The translations under genes were made by a program, and so were the position numbers. The notes under the pieces are model-generated. The model was not told the origin of the DNA, did no database searches, and saw only the letters and a program-made list of their open reading frames with translations. DNA of 64,000 nt from Propionibacteriaceae bacterium (GTDB taxonomy: Bacteria; Actinomycetota; Actinomycetes; Propionibacteriales; Propionibacteriaceae), in NCBI GenBank assembly GCA_031261485.1, contig JAISJO010000068.1, positions 28,414-92,413 on the forward strand. The letters run 5' to 3'. Of the stretch, positions 51,564-59,231 are shown in pieces. Numbering within the stretch: the stretch's first letter is position 1; each line of letters begins with the position of its first letter.

Positions 51564-52964
51564 ATGGCAAAGAGTGCAGCAAGAGCGACGAAGGACCCGT
51601 ATCAGTGTTCGGAGTGCGGATGGACGTCCGTGCGCTGGGTGGGCCGGTGTGGAGAGTGTCAGCAATGGGGAAGCGTCGGGGAGATCGGTGGTGGTGCCAC
51701 CTTGCCCGCCATCGCGCCGGTCATACCCCTGACAAGGGCGATCTCCATCACGAGCATCGACCCGGCGGACACCGTTCGATATTCCTCCGGGATTGGGGAA
51801 CTGGACCGAGTCCTCGGCGGTGGATTGGTTCCGGGTGCGGTGGTTCTCCTCGCCGGTGAACCAGGTGTGGGCAAGTCCACGCTCCTCTTGGAGGTGGCGG
51901 CCCGGTGGGCGAACTCACAGGGCCGGACCTTGTACGTCACGGGCGAAGAGTCGGCGGGCCAGGTCAAAATGAGAGCCCTGCGGACGGGTGCGGATTGCCC
52001 TGACTTGTACTTGGCCGCCGAGACTGACCTGAGTGTGGTCGTGGGCCATATCGAGCAGGTCGAGCCATCCTTGGTGGTTGTGGATTCCGTTCAGACCATC
52101 GCTTCGGCAAGTGTGGACGGCTCGCCGGGCGGGGTCGCCCAGGTCAAAGAAGTGGCGGGCGCTCTCATCCGGGTGGCCAAGCAGCGGGGGATTCCCGTCA
52201 TTCTGGTCGGCCATGTCACGAAAGACGGTTCGGTGGCTGGGCCGAGGACTCTGGAACATCTCGTGGACGTGGTCGCCAGTTTCGAGGGCGACCGGCATTC
52301 AGGATTCAGGCTTGTCAGAGCAGTAAAGAACCGATTCGGGCCAAGTGACGAAGTCGGATGCTTCGAGTTGGGGGAGACCGGCATCACCGAGGTTCCTGAC
52401 CCGTCCGGGGTCTTCATGGGTTCGTACGTCGAGCCCGTCTCCGGTTCGGCGGTGACCGTGGCGATGGAAGGTCGTCGTCCCCTCGTGACAGAGGTCCAGG
52501 CCTTGGTCGTTCCCACGTCCGCGCAGTCCCCGAGGCGAGTCGGCAACGGCGTGGACTTCTCGCGGTTGGCGATGATACTGGCGGTTCTGCAACGCCGAGC
52601 CGGGATGCGCTTGCACACGACAGATGTGTACGCATCGACAGTCGGTGGTGCGAGGGTGTCCGACCCAGGTGCTGACTTGGCGCTGGCATGTGCGGTGGCG
52701 TCAGCCGTGCTGGACCGCCCCCTGCCCGACCACATGGTCACCATCGGCGAGGTAGGCCTAGCAGGCGAAGTGCGCCGAGTCCCCGACGTCTCCAAACGCC
52801 TAGCCGAAGCGGCCCGGTTGGGTGTGACCACCGCCATCATCCCCCAAACCCAAGACAAGCCAAAGAGCGCAGGCCTGACCATCATCGAAGCCCCCACCGT
52901 GGCCTACGCGCTCAGCGTCCTCGGCCTACGCAAGAAGAAAGGTAGCGAGGAGAATCTGATGTGA
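51564..52964 (+). CDS. radA: DNA repair protein RadA
   Basis: 466 residues; helicase-like ATPase acting in recombination branch migration. The N-terminal zinc finger is YQCSECGWTS with CGECQQWG, Walker A is GEPGVGKSTLL, the RadA-specific motif is KNRFGPSDEVG, and the C-terminal Lon-like domain contains GGARVSDPGADLALACAVAS and GEVGLAGEVRRV. Expression is probably leaderless. Confidence 0.97.
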   Translation: MAKSAARATKDPYQCSECGWTSVRWVGRCGECQQWGSVGEIGGGATLPAIAPVIPLTRAISITSIDPADTVRYSSGIGELDRVLGGGLVPGAVVLLAGEPGVGKSTLLLEVAARWANSQGRTLYVTGEESAGQVKMRALRTGADCPDLYLAAETDLSVVVGHIEQVEPSLVVVDSVQTIASASVDGSPGGVAQVKEVAGALIRVAKQRGIPVILVGHVTKDGSVAGPRTLEHLVDVVASFEGDRHSGFRLVRAVKNRFGPSDEVGCFELGETGITEVPDPSGVFMGSYVEPVSGSAVTVAMEGRRPLVTEVQALVVPTSAQSPRRVGNGVDFSRLAMILAVLQRRAGMRLHTTDVYASTVGGARVSDPGADLALACAVASAVLDRPLPDHMVTIGEVGLAGEVRRVPDVSKRLAEAARLGVTTAIIPQTQDKPKSAGLTIIEAPTVAYALSVLGLRKKKGSEENLM

Positions 52965-52988
52965 TATCCGAGTCTCACAACCGTTCTC

Positions 52989-53043
52989 GCCAATGCGAGA
53001 AGTAACTTCGCGCTTTGTCGGGAAGTTACTTCCCCATTTGGCG
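52989..53043. repeat. 55-bp direct repeat, left copy
   Basis: Aligns without gaps to 55632-55686 at about 44 of 55 positions. The core GGAAGTTACTTCC is a palindrome, and AGTAACTTC pairs with GAAGTTACT around it. It lies 25 nt after radA. Confidence 0.7.
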
Positions 53044-53257
53044 CAGACAGAGAGCATGCCCTTTCGACGTGACCGCGCCGTACAACGATGAGACCGCGTC
53101 TGGAATGGCCTCTAGGGAGCGGAATACCGGTAGGTGAGCGGTCTCAGGGTTGGCGGTGTAACTGCATGCATGGCACTCAATACACTGCGTGCTATGCAAA
53201 TGCTGGGTCCCTTCCTCCCGCCGACTCTGCCTTGGTGTCCGAGGCCATACGCAGGAA
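53026..53257 (-). pseudogene. Possible coding remnant downstream of the PIN-like gene
   Basis: About 230 bp without a full gene. The minus strand can be read as PVFRSLEAIPDAVSSLYGAV and on to CLRQMGK before a stop inside the 55-bp repeat. This looks protein-like, but no start, ribosome site or family supports it. It may be the end of a lost gene. Confidence 0.25.
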
Positions 53258-53635
53258 TCACTCAACAGGTTCGAGCCACCAGACAATCGGCGCACTACCA
53301 AGCCCGACGGGAGGATTGGCCAAGAGACGTGTGAGCGCTTTCGCAAGATGCCTGATGCCGTCAGGCGCGCGACGAAAGACTGACGAGCGGCAGTACACGA
53401 CGCCCACATGGTCGGGAACCGCCGCGATTGCGTAAGGAAAGGTGGACACATCTTCCGTGACGACGACCCGCCCCTGCGAAGTTGCCGCTTTGAGTACGTC
53501 AGTATCTGTCGCCCCGAGCAAAGGTGAGCCAGACACACTGATTGCCACAACGTCTATTCCCTCAGCCATCAGCAAAGAAGCTAGTGACGCCGGATAGTGT
53601 TCATCAAGCAGAATCCTAGGGGTCGGTCGGCTCAT
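53258..53635 (-). CDS. PIN-like DUF5615 toxin
   Basis: 125 residues. The N-terminus ILLDEHYPASLASLLMAEGID and the second acidic motif VVVTEDVSTFPYAIA match the DUF5615 PIN-like (Mut7-C related) fold. Such proteins pair with RHH/DUF433 antitoxins as VapBC-like modules and are predicted ribonucleases. The ATG overlaps the antitoxin stop (ATGA). Confidence 0.8.
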   Translation of the reverse strand: MSRPTPRILLDEHYPASLASLLMAEGIDVVAISVSGSPLLGATDTDVLKAATSQGRVVVTEDVSTFPYAIAAVPDHVGVVYCRSSVFRRAPDGIRHLAKALTRLLANPPVGLGSAPIVWWLEPVE

Positions 53636-54054
53636 GCGTTGACCAGCGCTTGCCTCGCACTCCATGCGGCATACTCACGCTCCTGCGCCTCATGAATGCG
53701 CTCAACTAGGTCGTCGATTTCTTCGCGATTCGCCGCCCAGTACGCCAAAGCCGCTTCGACCTGGTCGCCACGCAACCCCGTCGCCTCGCACATCGCCTGA
53801 ACCGTGCGCTGTGCAGGTTCATGCTGAAGCCATACCTCTGCCACAGACCATACCTCTGGGCCGCCAACCAGCGATGCCCGCCTCTCCCCGGGCACTGGCG
53901 AGACGAAATGGATGAGCGGATGCTGACGGGTTTTCACCCATTCCGTGAGCGCTTGGACGATGATGGACGACTTCGATGCGGCATCATCGCGGGCCAAGCG
54001 CCGCAACTCAGAATCCACATCCTCAGGAATACGCACATTCGTAGGAGCTACCAT
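53632..54054 (-). CDS. RHH antitoxin with C-terminal DUF433-like domain
   Basis: 140 residues. Residues 1-45 are a ribbon-helix-helix (NVRIPEDVDSELRRLARDDA). The C-terminal half (SVAEVWLQHEPAQRTVQAMCEATGL, then VEAALAYWAANREEID) has the DUF433 winged-helix pattern. Antitoxins with this shape accompany DUF5615 toxins. The start has a TACAAT -10 7 nt upstream and no Shine-Dalgarno. An 11-bp palindrome covers the promoter. Confidence 0.82.
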   Translation of the reverse strand: MVAPTNVRIPEDVDSELRRLARDDAASKSSIIVQALTEWVKTRQHPLIHFVSPVPGERRASLVGGPEVWSVAEVWLQHEPAQRTVQAMCEATGLRGDQVEAALAYWAANREEIDDLVERIHEAQEREYAAWSARQALVNA

Positions 54055-54057
54055 GCA

Positions 54058-54068
54058 CTACATTGTAG
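54058..54068. promoter_or_regulatory. Palindrome CTACATTGTAG over the antitoxin promoter
   Basis: This perfect odd-centred palindrome includes the -10 TACAAT (54062-54067, minus strand), which ends 7 nt before the ATG at 54054. It is the likely autorepression site and supports a leaderless transcript. Confidence 0.55.
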
Positions 54069-54341
54069 CGTAGAGATATGGTAAGACAGAAGGAAGGGGA
54101 TAGGATCGTCCCCTCTTGTCCCAAGGTGCCGCGCTCAAAGCCATCGAGACTACCCAGTTCGACACCGACTCTAGGCTGGGAACTCCCGAGTCCAAGATAG
54201 GTTTCGCCATAAAGCGTGTAGTCTCCCGGCGGCGCGGATGACGGTCCTGCCGCTTGTTGTGTTTCCAGAACGGGTTTCTCAACTCGTTTCAGCATGAGTG
54301 GTGCCGCCACGCGGTGGTGCCCCTCGTACAAGTCCGGCAGG
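54069..54341. other. Gap between AAA ATPase gene and RHH antitoxin
   Basis: About 270 bp. A minus-strand frame can be read across it, but without start signal, known domain or expected codon pattern. Nothing else is seen apart from promoter sequence of the antitoxin at its left end. Confidence 0.4.
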
Positions 54342-55604
54342 CTACGGCCCCAAGCAACCCAGCGGCACGACCAAAACACCGTCGGAGCGCTGATAGGCAA
54401 ACTGGCCTGCGGTCAGTATTAGCAGAAAAGAGGGTCCGAACATCTTGTCCGCATCCACTTTGTCGGCGAGGGCGCGAAGATTGTCAGCGGCGCGGTCCTC
54501 TTCGGCGGCCCCCATCTTCACTTCGACGGCGCCCCAACGTCCATCTCCCAACTGCACGATGGCATCGGCTTCCAGCCCGGACTTGTCTCGGTAATGGAAC
54601 ACTTCTCCGTCGAATGCCGAGGCATAGACCCGCAAGTCTCTAACGCACAATGACTCAAACAACAGTCCGAAAGTGTTGAAGTCGGCGAGCAAGCGACTAG
54701 GAGTGGACCGGAGCACTGCTGAGGCAATGGAAGGGTCGACAAAGTGGCGCGTTGGAGTGGACCTGACCGGTGTCCTGGACCGTAAAGCCGGAGTCCAGGC
54801 AAGAAGGTCTTCGACCACATGGATACGCCTCAAAGCATTCAGGTAAAGAGCAATTGTCTTCTCTGACACATCAGTGTCGTCAACCGCAATGTCGTTTCTC
54901 AAGGTGGTAATAGTGGCAGCGGTGGAAGTGTTACGAGCCAGGGAGCGAAGCAGAGCGCGCACTCGCAGTGGGTTCTTCTCCATTCCGTCCACTCGTGACA
55001 CGTCAGTATTGATGACAGCATCAACGTAGTCATTCACCTGACGCAAGCCCTCAAACTGGCCACTACCGATGGACGCCGGCCATCCTCCTCTGGTGAGAAC
55101 AGAAGCCAAAGCCTCAATAGTGAGTGTCGAGGTGCCCTGAAGATCCTTTTCCTCGTCGAAGAGCGATGAAAGGGAAACCTCGCCGGTCGATTCCAGCGAC
55201 TCATACAGGCTCATCGGGCGCATTTTCCGTCGAACAATTCGTCCGGTTCCACTGTGAGTCGTCGCGTCATCAGTGGGAACCGCAGACCCTGTGAGAATGA
55301 ACTGCCCAGTTTCGCCTCGCTGGTCGACTGCGAATCTGACCGCGTCCCAGAGAACCGGGGCCACCTGCCATTCGTCCAGTAGGCGCGGTGTCTCGCCCGC
55401 CAGAAGAAGAGATGGTTTGACCGCCGCAGTCCGAAGGTAATTGGCGGCCTCGTCGGGGTTCTGCATGAAAAGGGCACTCTTCGCCAGTCGTTGGCATGTC
55501 CAGGTTTTCCCGCACCACTTGGGGCCTTCCAGAAGAACAGCGCCAGCGGACTTGAGCGCGTCAGCCACCACTTGGTCGGCAATTCTTGTGAGGTACTCAG
55601 CCAT
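54342..55604 (-). CDS. AAA ATPase with DUF4143 domain
   Basis: 420 residues. Walker A is LLEGPKWCGKTWTCQRL near residue 25, Walker B is PRLLDEWQ, and sensor 1 is FILTGSA. The C-terminal DUF4143 part shows GLLFESLCVRDLRVYA and the PD-(D/E)XK-like ending SGLEADAIVQL...WGAVEVK. Such proteins are common accessory genes of unknown role, sometimes linked to toxin-antitoxin or defence islands. The 55-bp repeat with its 12-bp dyad lies directly upstream of the ATG, as an operator would. Confidence 0.85.
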   Translation of the reverse strand: MAEYLTRIADQVVADALKSAGAVLLEGPKWCGKTWTCQRLAKSALFMQNPDEAANYLRTAAVKPSLLLAGETPRLLDEWQVAPVLWDAVRFAVDQRGETGQFILTGSAVPTDDATTHSGTGRIVRRKMRPMSLYESLESTGEVSLSSLFDEEKDLQGTSTLTIEALASVLTRGGWPASIGSGQFEGLRQVNDYVDAVINTDVSRVDGMEKNPLRVRALLRSLARNTSTAATITTLRNDIAVDDTDVSEKTIALYLNALRRIHVVEDLLAWTPALRSRTPVRSTPTRHFVDPSIASAVLRSTPSRLLADFNTFGLLFESLCVRDLRVYASAFDGEVFHYRDKSGLEADAIVQLGDGRWGAVEVKMGAAEEDRAADNLRALADKVDADKMFGPSFLLILTAGQFAYQRSDGVLVVPLGCLGP

Positions 55605-55631
55605 CGCACACCTCCTGTCGTCCCTCTGCTC

Positions 55632-55708
55632 GCCAATTCTACCAGTAACTTCCTGACTTGGCAGGAAGTTACTTCCGCATTTGGCGGCACTTTACTTCCG
55701 CATTTGGC
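55632..55708. repeat. 55-bp direct repeat, right copy, with partial third unit
   Basis: 55632-55686 matches 52989-53043. It contains the perfect inverted repeat AGTAACTTCCTG (55644-55655) and CAGGAAGTTACT (55662-55673). A partial unit CTTTACTTCCGCATTTGGC follows at 55690-55708. It forms the promoter region of the ATPase gene. Confidence 0.7.
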
Positions 55709-55770
55709 AATTTGGGGTCATCAAACAGTGAAACACTCAGGTGTTTGACTTGGTCGGCTGCTTGCCAGTC

Positions 55771-56406
55771 CTAGACCCTGACAAGCCCATTCGGGGTGGA
55801 GAAGGTGACGGACACCACTCCGGGGTAACCAGAGGGGGAATCGAAGGCCAAGGTGACATCGTCGAAGACCTCAGGCACGGGTTCGCCGAGCCATTCTTCG
55901 ACGCGGTCGCGCGAGCCAGCGATTTGCACTTCGGCGAGGCCGAGTTCGGCGGGCAGAGCCGACGGTAGGACGGACGGTTCGGAAATCCAGTGGACGAAGA
56001 AGGGCACCTGCGGGTCGGCGATGACGCCCTTGACTCCGAGCTGTTCCCATTCGAGTTTGCGGCCGTCGGGGAAGGTACGTGTGCCGAGGACTGCCTTGCG
56101 GTCGAGTCGACGTTCGTAGGGTGCCATGTCGTCGACCGACACGACCCATCCGAGCCAACCGCCGCCCAACTTGGAGCGAGCGCGCACTGCCTGGCCATAA
56201 GGGGCTTTCTCGGCTACGGGATGGTCGAGGACTTCGACAATCTCCAAGTGCCGCCCGTCCTTCAGTGGAACGAGGCGCATTCGAGTGCCAAACCCCGGAT
56301 GGAGTCCGCCGTCGATTGATCGGATACCCAGAAGAGACTCAAAGCGTGCGGCTTCGACGGCAAGCCCCTCTGGTCCAACGGCGTAGATGACATGGTCGAG
56401 ATGCAT
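55771..56406 (-). CDS. VOC/glyoxalase-like domain protein
   Basis: 211 residues. The N-terminus HLDHVIYAVGPEGLAVEAARFE and GFGTRMRLVPLKDGRHLEIVEV match the Glyoxalase_3 (PF13468) type of vicinal-oxygen-chelate proteins, with His and Glu as candidate metal ligands. It has two related halves. The substrate is unknown. The ATG at 56406 lies 6 nt after CAGAAT. Confidence 0.85.
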   Translation of the reverse strand: MHLDHVIYAVGPEGLAVEAARFESLLGIRSIDGGLHPGFGTRMRLVPLKDGRHLEIVEVLDHPVAEKAPYGQAVRARSKLGGGWLGWVVSVDDMAPYERRLDRKAVLGTRTFPDGRKLEWEQLGVKGVIADPQVPFFVHWISEPSVLPSALPAELGLAEVQIAGSRDRVEEWLGEPVPEVFDDVTLAFDSPSGYPGVVSVTFSTPNGLVRV

Positions 56407-56412
56407 ACCCCT

Positions 56413-56418
56413 ATTCTG
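56413..56418 (-). promoter_or_regulatory. Leaderless -10 element of the VOC gene
   Basis: CAGAAT on the minus strand ends 6 nt before the ATG at 56406, the same hexamer and spacing as at the CDF gene. Confidence 0.4.
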
Positions 56419-56566
56419 CCGGTTCATCGCCCTTCCCCTGAAATCGTCGTCTCAGAACAAGATGACGACCTTCACATTTTGGGGAAGATGAGGGCCCGCA
56501 CGGCTAGGCCCCCACAGCGGCGGGCCCGAAAGCGGTAGGCTCTTGGCATTGGAGAAAGGTGGCGTC

Positions 56567-57493
56567 ATGTACCGCAAGATTCTGCTCGGCCTGTCGCGTA
56601 ACGCGGGCTTCCACAAGATCCTTGGGTCCTTTCCACCGGCGGCAAGCGTCGTGAGAAGGTTTGTGGCAGGCAAGTCTTGGGAGGAATCGCGCGCGGGCAT
56701 CGCTGCCCTGACTGAACGGGGTCTCAAGGTCAGTCTCGACTACTTGGGTGGGGACGTCGACGATACGGATGAGGCTGACGCCATAGTCGCCGCCAATATT
56801 GATGTCCTTGACCATATCGACCAAGAACAGTGGGCAGACGTCGCTGAACTGTCCCTCAACCTGACTTCGGTTGGCTTGTGGCTCCCTGGTGGTGAACAGG
56901 TCGCCATTGACAACGCCTTGCGTATTTGCGAGAGGGCGCAGCAGCTCGGCACGACTGTGACTATCGGCATGGAAGACTTCACGACGACCGAAGAGACCAT
57001 CCGTGTGGCAAAGGCACTTCGTGCGCAATACCCTTGGGTCGGCGTGACGCTCCAGTCGTCGCTCAAGCGCAGTGAGTCCGATTGCGCGGCTCTCAGCACT
57101 CCAGGTGCGCGAACCCGCCTTGTCAAGGGCGCATATGATTCGCCGGTGGCGGTGGCCTACCAGCGCAAGCACGACATCAATCTCAACTATGTACGTTGCC
57201 TCAAGACGCTGATGGAAGGGCAAGGGTTCCCGCTGGTCGCCACGCACGACCCCGTCATGATCGAGATCGCACAAGAGTTGGTCGCCCACACCAACAGGGG
57301 CCTGAGCGACTTCGAGTTCCAGATGCTGTACGGCATTCGTACAAACGAACAAGAGCGCCTGGCAGAACTCGGTCACACGGTCAGGGTATGCGTGCCCTTC
57401 GGACCTGGCTGGTACGACTATTGCGCGCAGAGGATGGCCGCGCGTCCCGGCAATCTGACCTTCGTCGCGCGATCCTTCCTTCCTGGCAAGTAG
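56567..57493 (+). CDS. Proline dehydrogenase
   Basis: 308 residues, monofunctional FAD-dependent PRODH; oxidises proline to pyrroline-5-carboxylate. Signatures are KVSLDYLGGDVDDTDEAD, TIGMEDFTTTE, RLVKGAYDSP, LVATHDPVMI, FEFQMLYGIR and the C-terminal VPFGPGWYDYCAQRMAARP. The ATG at 56567 follows GGAGAAAGG; the upstream TTG at 56543 is less likely. The P5C dehydrogenase partner is not in the window. Confidence 0.93.
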   Translation: MYRKILLGLSRNAGFHKILGSFPPAASVVRRFVAGKSWEESRAGIAALTERGLKVSLDYLGGDVDDTDEADAIVAANIDVLDHIDQEQWADVAELSLNLTSVGLWLPGGEQVAIDNALRICERAQQLGTTVTIGMEDFTTTEETIRVAKALRAQYPWVGVTLQSSLKRSESDCAALSTPGARTRLVKGAYDSPVAVAYQRKHDINLNYVRCLKTLMEGQGFPLVATHDPVMIEIAQELVAHTNRGLSDFEFQMLYGIRTNEQERLAELGHTVRVCVPFGPGWYDYCAQRMAARPGNLTFVARSFLPGK

Positions 57494-57501
57494 GGTAGTT
57501 G

Positions 57502-58383
57502 ATGTCGGACGCCGAATCCGAATTGAAAGGCAAAGCCACCACGTCCGATTCTGCGGCCGAAAATACCGCGACTGAATCGGCGGGTCCCATCCTCACGTCC
57601 GATTCTGACCCTGCTGCCGAGACCTCTTCCGCCCCTCGTGTACGCCGACTCATCGGCATCGAAATCGTCATCGTCATGGCCATTTCGCTGGGCCGCTCGG
57701 CGGTGTACTCGGTCATCTCGCTCATCGAGAAACTCACCCGCCCCATCCCCCTGAACCAGCAGACGACCTCCATGAACAACTCAGCCACCCCCGACAGGCC
57801 GTGGCTCGATTTGGCTTATCAGGTCTACTATTTCATCCTGCCCCTGGCGGAAGCGGCGCTGGCTCTTTACCTCTTGCACCTCGCCTGGGGCCAAGCTCGC
57901 CGCCTCATCGGTTTCGACCTCACCCACTTCTGGCGCGACCTCGGCAAGGGACTGGCTATCTGCGCGGTGGTCGGTTCCGTGGGCATCGGGTGGTACCTCT
58001 TCGCCGTCTGGCAAGGCATCAACACCCAAGTGACCGCCGCCAATCTGACGGACGTGTGGTGGCGCATCCCCATCCTCCTCGGGTCTGCCGCAGCCGCTGG
58101 CATCTCGGAGGAAGTCATCATGCTGGGCTACCTCCTGACCCGACTGCGCGACCTCAAATGGAACCCCTGGGTCGCCCTCGTCTTTTCCGCCCTCATTCGC
58201 GGCACGTACCACCTCTACCAAGGGTGGGGCGGCGCCATCGGCAACCTCGTCATGGGCCTGGTCTTCGGCTACCTTTACATGCGCTGGAAAAGGGTACTTC
58301 CCCTAGTCATCGCCCACTTCTTCATGGACGCCTTCGCCTTCGTCGGGTACGCCCTTCTCGCCCCGCTCGTCGATTGGCTGTAA
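57502..58383 (+). CDS. CPBP family intramembrane metalloprotease
   Basis: 293 residues. The first 55 are acidic, Ser/Thr/Ala-rich and cytoplasmic or surface exposed. About seven helices follow. Motif 1 is AGISEEVIMLGYLL (Glu-Glu, with Gly-Tyr in place of the usual Arg-Gly), motif 2 is LIRGTYHLYQGW and motif 3 is VIAHFFMDAFAF. The family includes Rce1-like proteases and bacteriocin-immunity proteins. It starts 9 nt after the proline dehydrogenase stop. The missing Arg of EExxxR is worth noting. Confidence 0.85.
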   Translation: MSDAESELKGKATTSDSAAENTATESAGPILTSDSDPAAETSSAPRVRRLIGIEIVIVMAISLGRSAVYSVISLIEKLTRPIPLNQQTTSMNNSATPDRPWLDLAYQVYYFILPLAEAALALYLLHLAWGQARRLIGFDLTHFWRDLGKGLAICAVVGSVGIGWYLFAVWQGINTQVTAANLTDVWWRIPILLGSAAAAGISEEVIMLGYLLTRLRDLKWNPWVALVFSALIRGTYHLYQGWGGAIGNLVMGLVFGYLYMRWKRVLPLVIAHFFMDAFAFVGYALLAPLVDWL

Positions 58384-58389
58384 GACCTC

Positions 58390-58532
58390 CCAACTTTGGC
58401 CATAACCGACTGATTTCGAGGGTAAGGAACGATGTAGGCTCAAAGTACGCCCATTCCGCCGCCGGATTTCGGCCATCTCTGATCCAACTGCGTGCCCGAT
58501 GCTGACATTTCGTCGGAAGAGGCCAAAGTTGG
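58390..58532 (+). repeat. 143-bp dispersed element with terminal inverted repeats (copy B)
   Basis: Begins CCAACTTTGGCC 6 nt after the CPBP protease stop and ends GGCCAAAGTTGG, a perfect 12-bp terminal inverted repeat. It aligns gaplessly with the copy at 9972-10114 in the same orientation relative to the upstream gene. Confidence 0.75.
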
Positions 58533-58564
58533 TCTGCTATGTGGGGGTCTGACCCGTTCTTGCT

Positions 58565-58978
58565 TCACGAAGGCACGATATCCACGGCTGACCCATCGGA
58601 AAAGCGCAGAACAGAGAAATGTCGCCTGTCGAGTGTGGCGATTTGTCGGGTCGCGTATCGTCGCGCCAAGACGACATTGGCGGCATCGGCCAGCCCGATT
58701 CGTTCATCCTCGTAGCGCGACACCAGGTTGATTGCTTCGGTCAACTCGTCTGGCTCAAGGCTCGTGATGCGCCAGGCAGGAGTATTGAGTGCTGTCAGAG
58801 CGGCAACTTCGGCATGCACCCCATATCGAGTCAGGACGAGGTAATCTAACTCGGCGACCACGTAACTCGACACAACGAGAGGGCGCGGCGCGGCCATCAG
58901 GCACTTTTCCACCCGGGCATGGTCGCGGTCCTTCGCGTCAAAGAACGCCATCAATGCACTGGTGTCAACGACGATCAT
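58565..58978 (-). CDS. PIN-domain toxin (VapC-like)
   Basis: 137 residues. Active-site acids are in VVDTSALMAFFD, YVVAELDYLVL, IGLADAANVVLA and IATLDRRHF. Predicted ribonuclease toxin. The start overlaps the antitoxin stop (ATGA). Its 3' end faces the dispersed element at 58390. Confidence 0.92.
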   Translation of the reverse strand: MIVVDTSALMAFFDAKDRDHARVEKCLMAAPRPLVVSSYVVAELDYLVLTRYGVHAEVAALTALNTPAWRITSLEPDELTEAINLVSRYEDERIGLADAANVVLARRYATRQIATLDRRHFSVLRFSDGSAVDIVPS

Positions 58979-59190
58979 TCTCCAAACCCCCGAAGATAGT
59001 CATCATTGTTCCATTCGATGACTTGGCCACCCTCGAACACACCACCTTGCGGGGCTGGAATGTCTTCATTCATGTACATTGCCCGTAGCGCAGCCCGTAT
59101 CGCCTCCGCCTCTGACACTCTTGCGTCCAGCGCAGCCAAAGACACAGCCGCTTTCAGGTCGTCCTCGAGGTAAATAGTGGTCTTCGTCAT
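58975..59190 (-). CDS. RHH antitoxin of the VapC-like module
   Basis: 71 residues. The ribbon-helix-helix is TKTTIYLEDDLKAAVSLAAL, and the acidic C-terminus is GGQVIEWNNDDYLRGFGE. The ATG at 59190 is preceded by TACCAT at 7 nt and no Shine-Dalgarno; the longer frame into the operator is rejected. Confidence 0.88.
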   Translation of the reverse strand: MTKTTIYLEDDLKAAVSLAALDARVSEAEAIRAALRAMYMNEDIPAPQGGVFEGGQVIEWNNDDYLRGFGE

Positions 59191-59214
59191 GCCATATATG
59201 GTACCACCTATGGC
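59191..59214. promoter_or_regulatory. Palindromic operator of the VapC-like module
   Basis: GCCATA (59191-59196) and TATGGC (59209-59214) form an inverted repeat containing CCATATATGG and GGTACC. It abuts the antitoxin ATG, a typical autorepression site. Confidence 0.5.
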
Positions 59215-59231
59215 ATGTGAGTCGACACCTC

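Noticed and set aside
51270..51665. 131-codon minus-strand gene over the 117-bp repeats
   Set aside because: Its start lies inside radA, it has no ribosome site or -10 element, and its sequence is explained by the tandem repeat.
53088..53435. 115-codon plus-strand gene between the 55-bp repeat and the antitoxin
   Set aside because: It overlaps the well-supported PIN-like gene, has no known domain and no ribosome site.
58390..58532. Integron attC-like site (inverted ends with CCAAC and GTTGG)
   Set aside because: The ends do not fit the RYYYAAC and GTTRRRY core sites, and no integrase or cassette is present.
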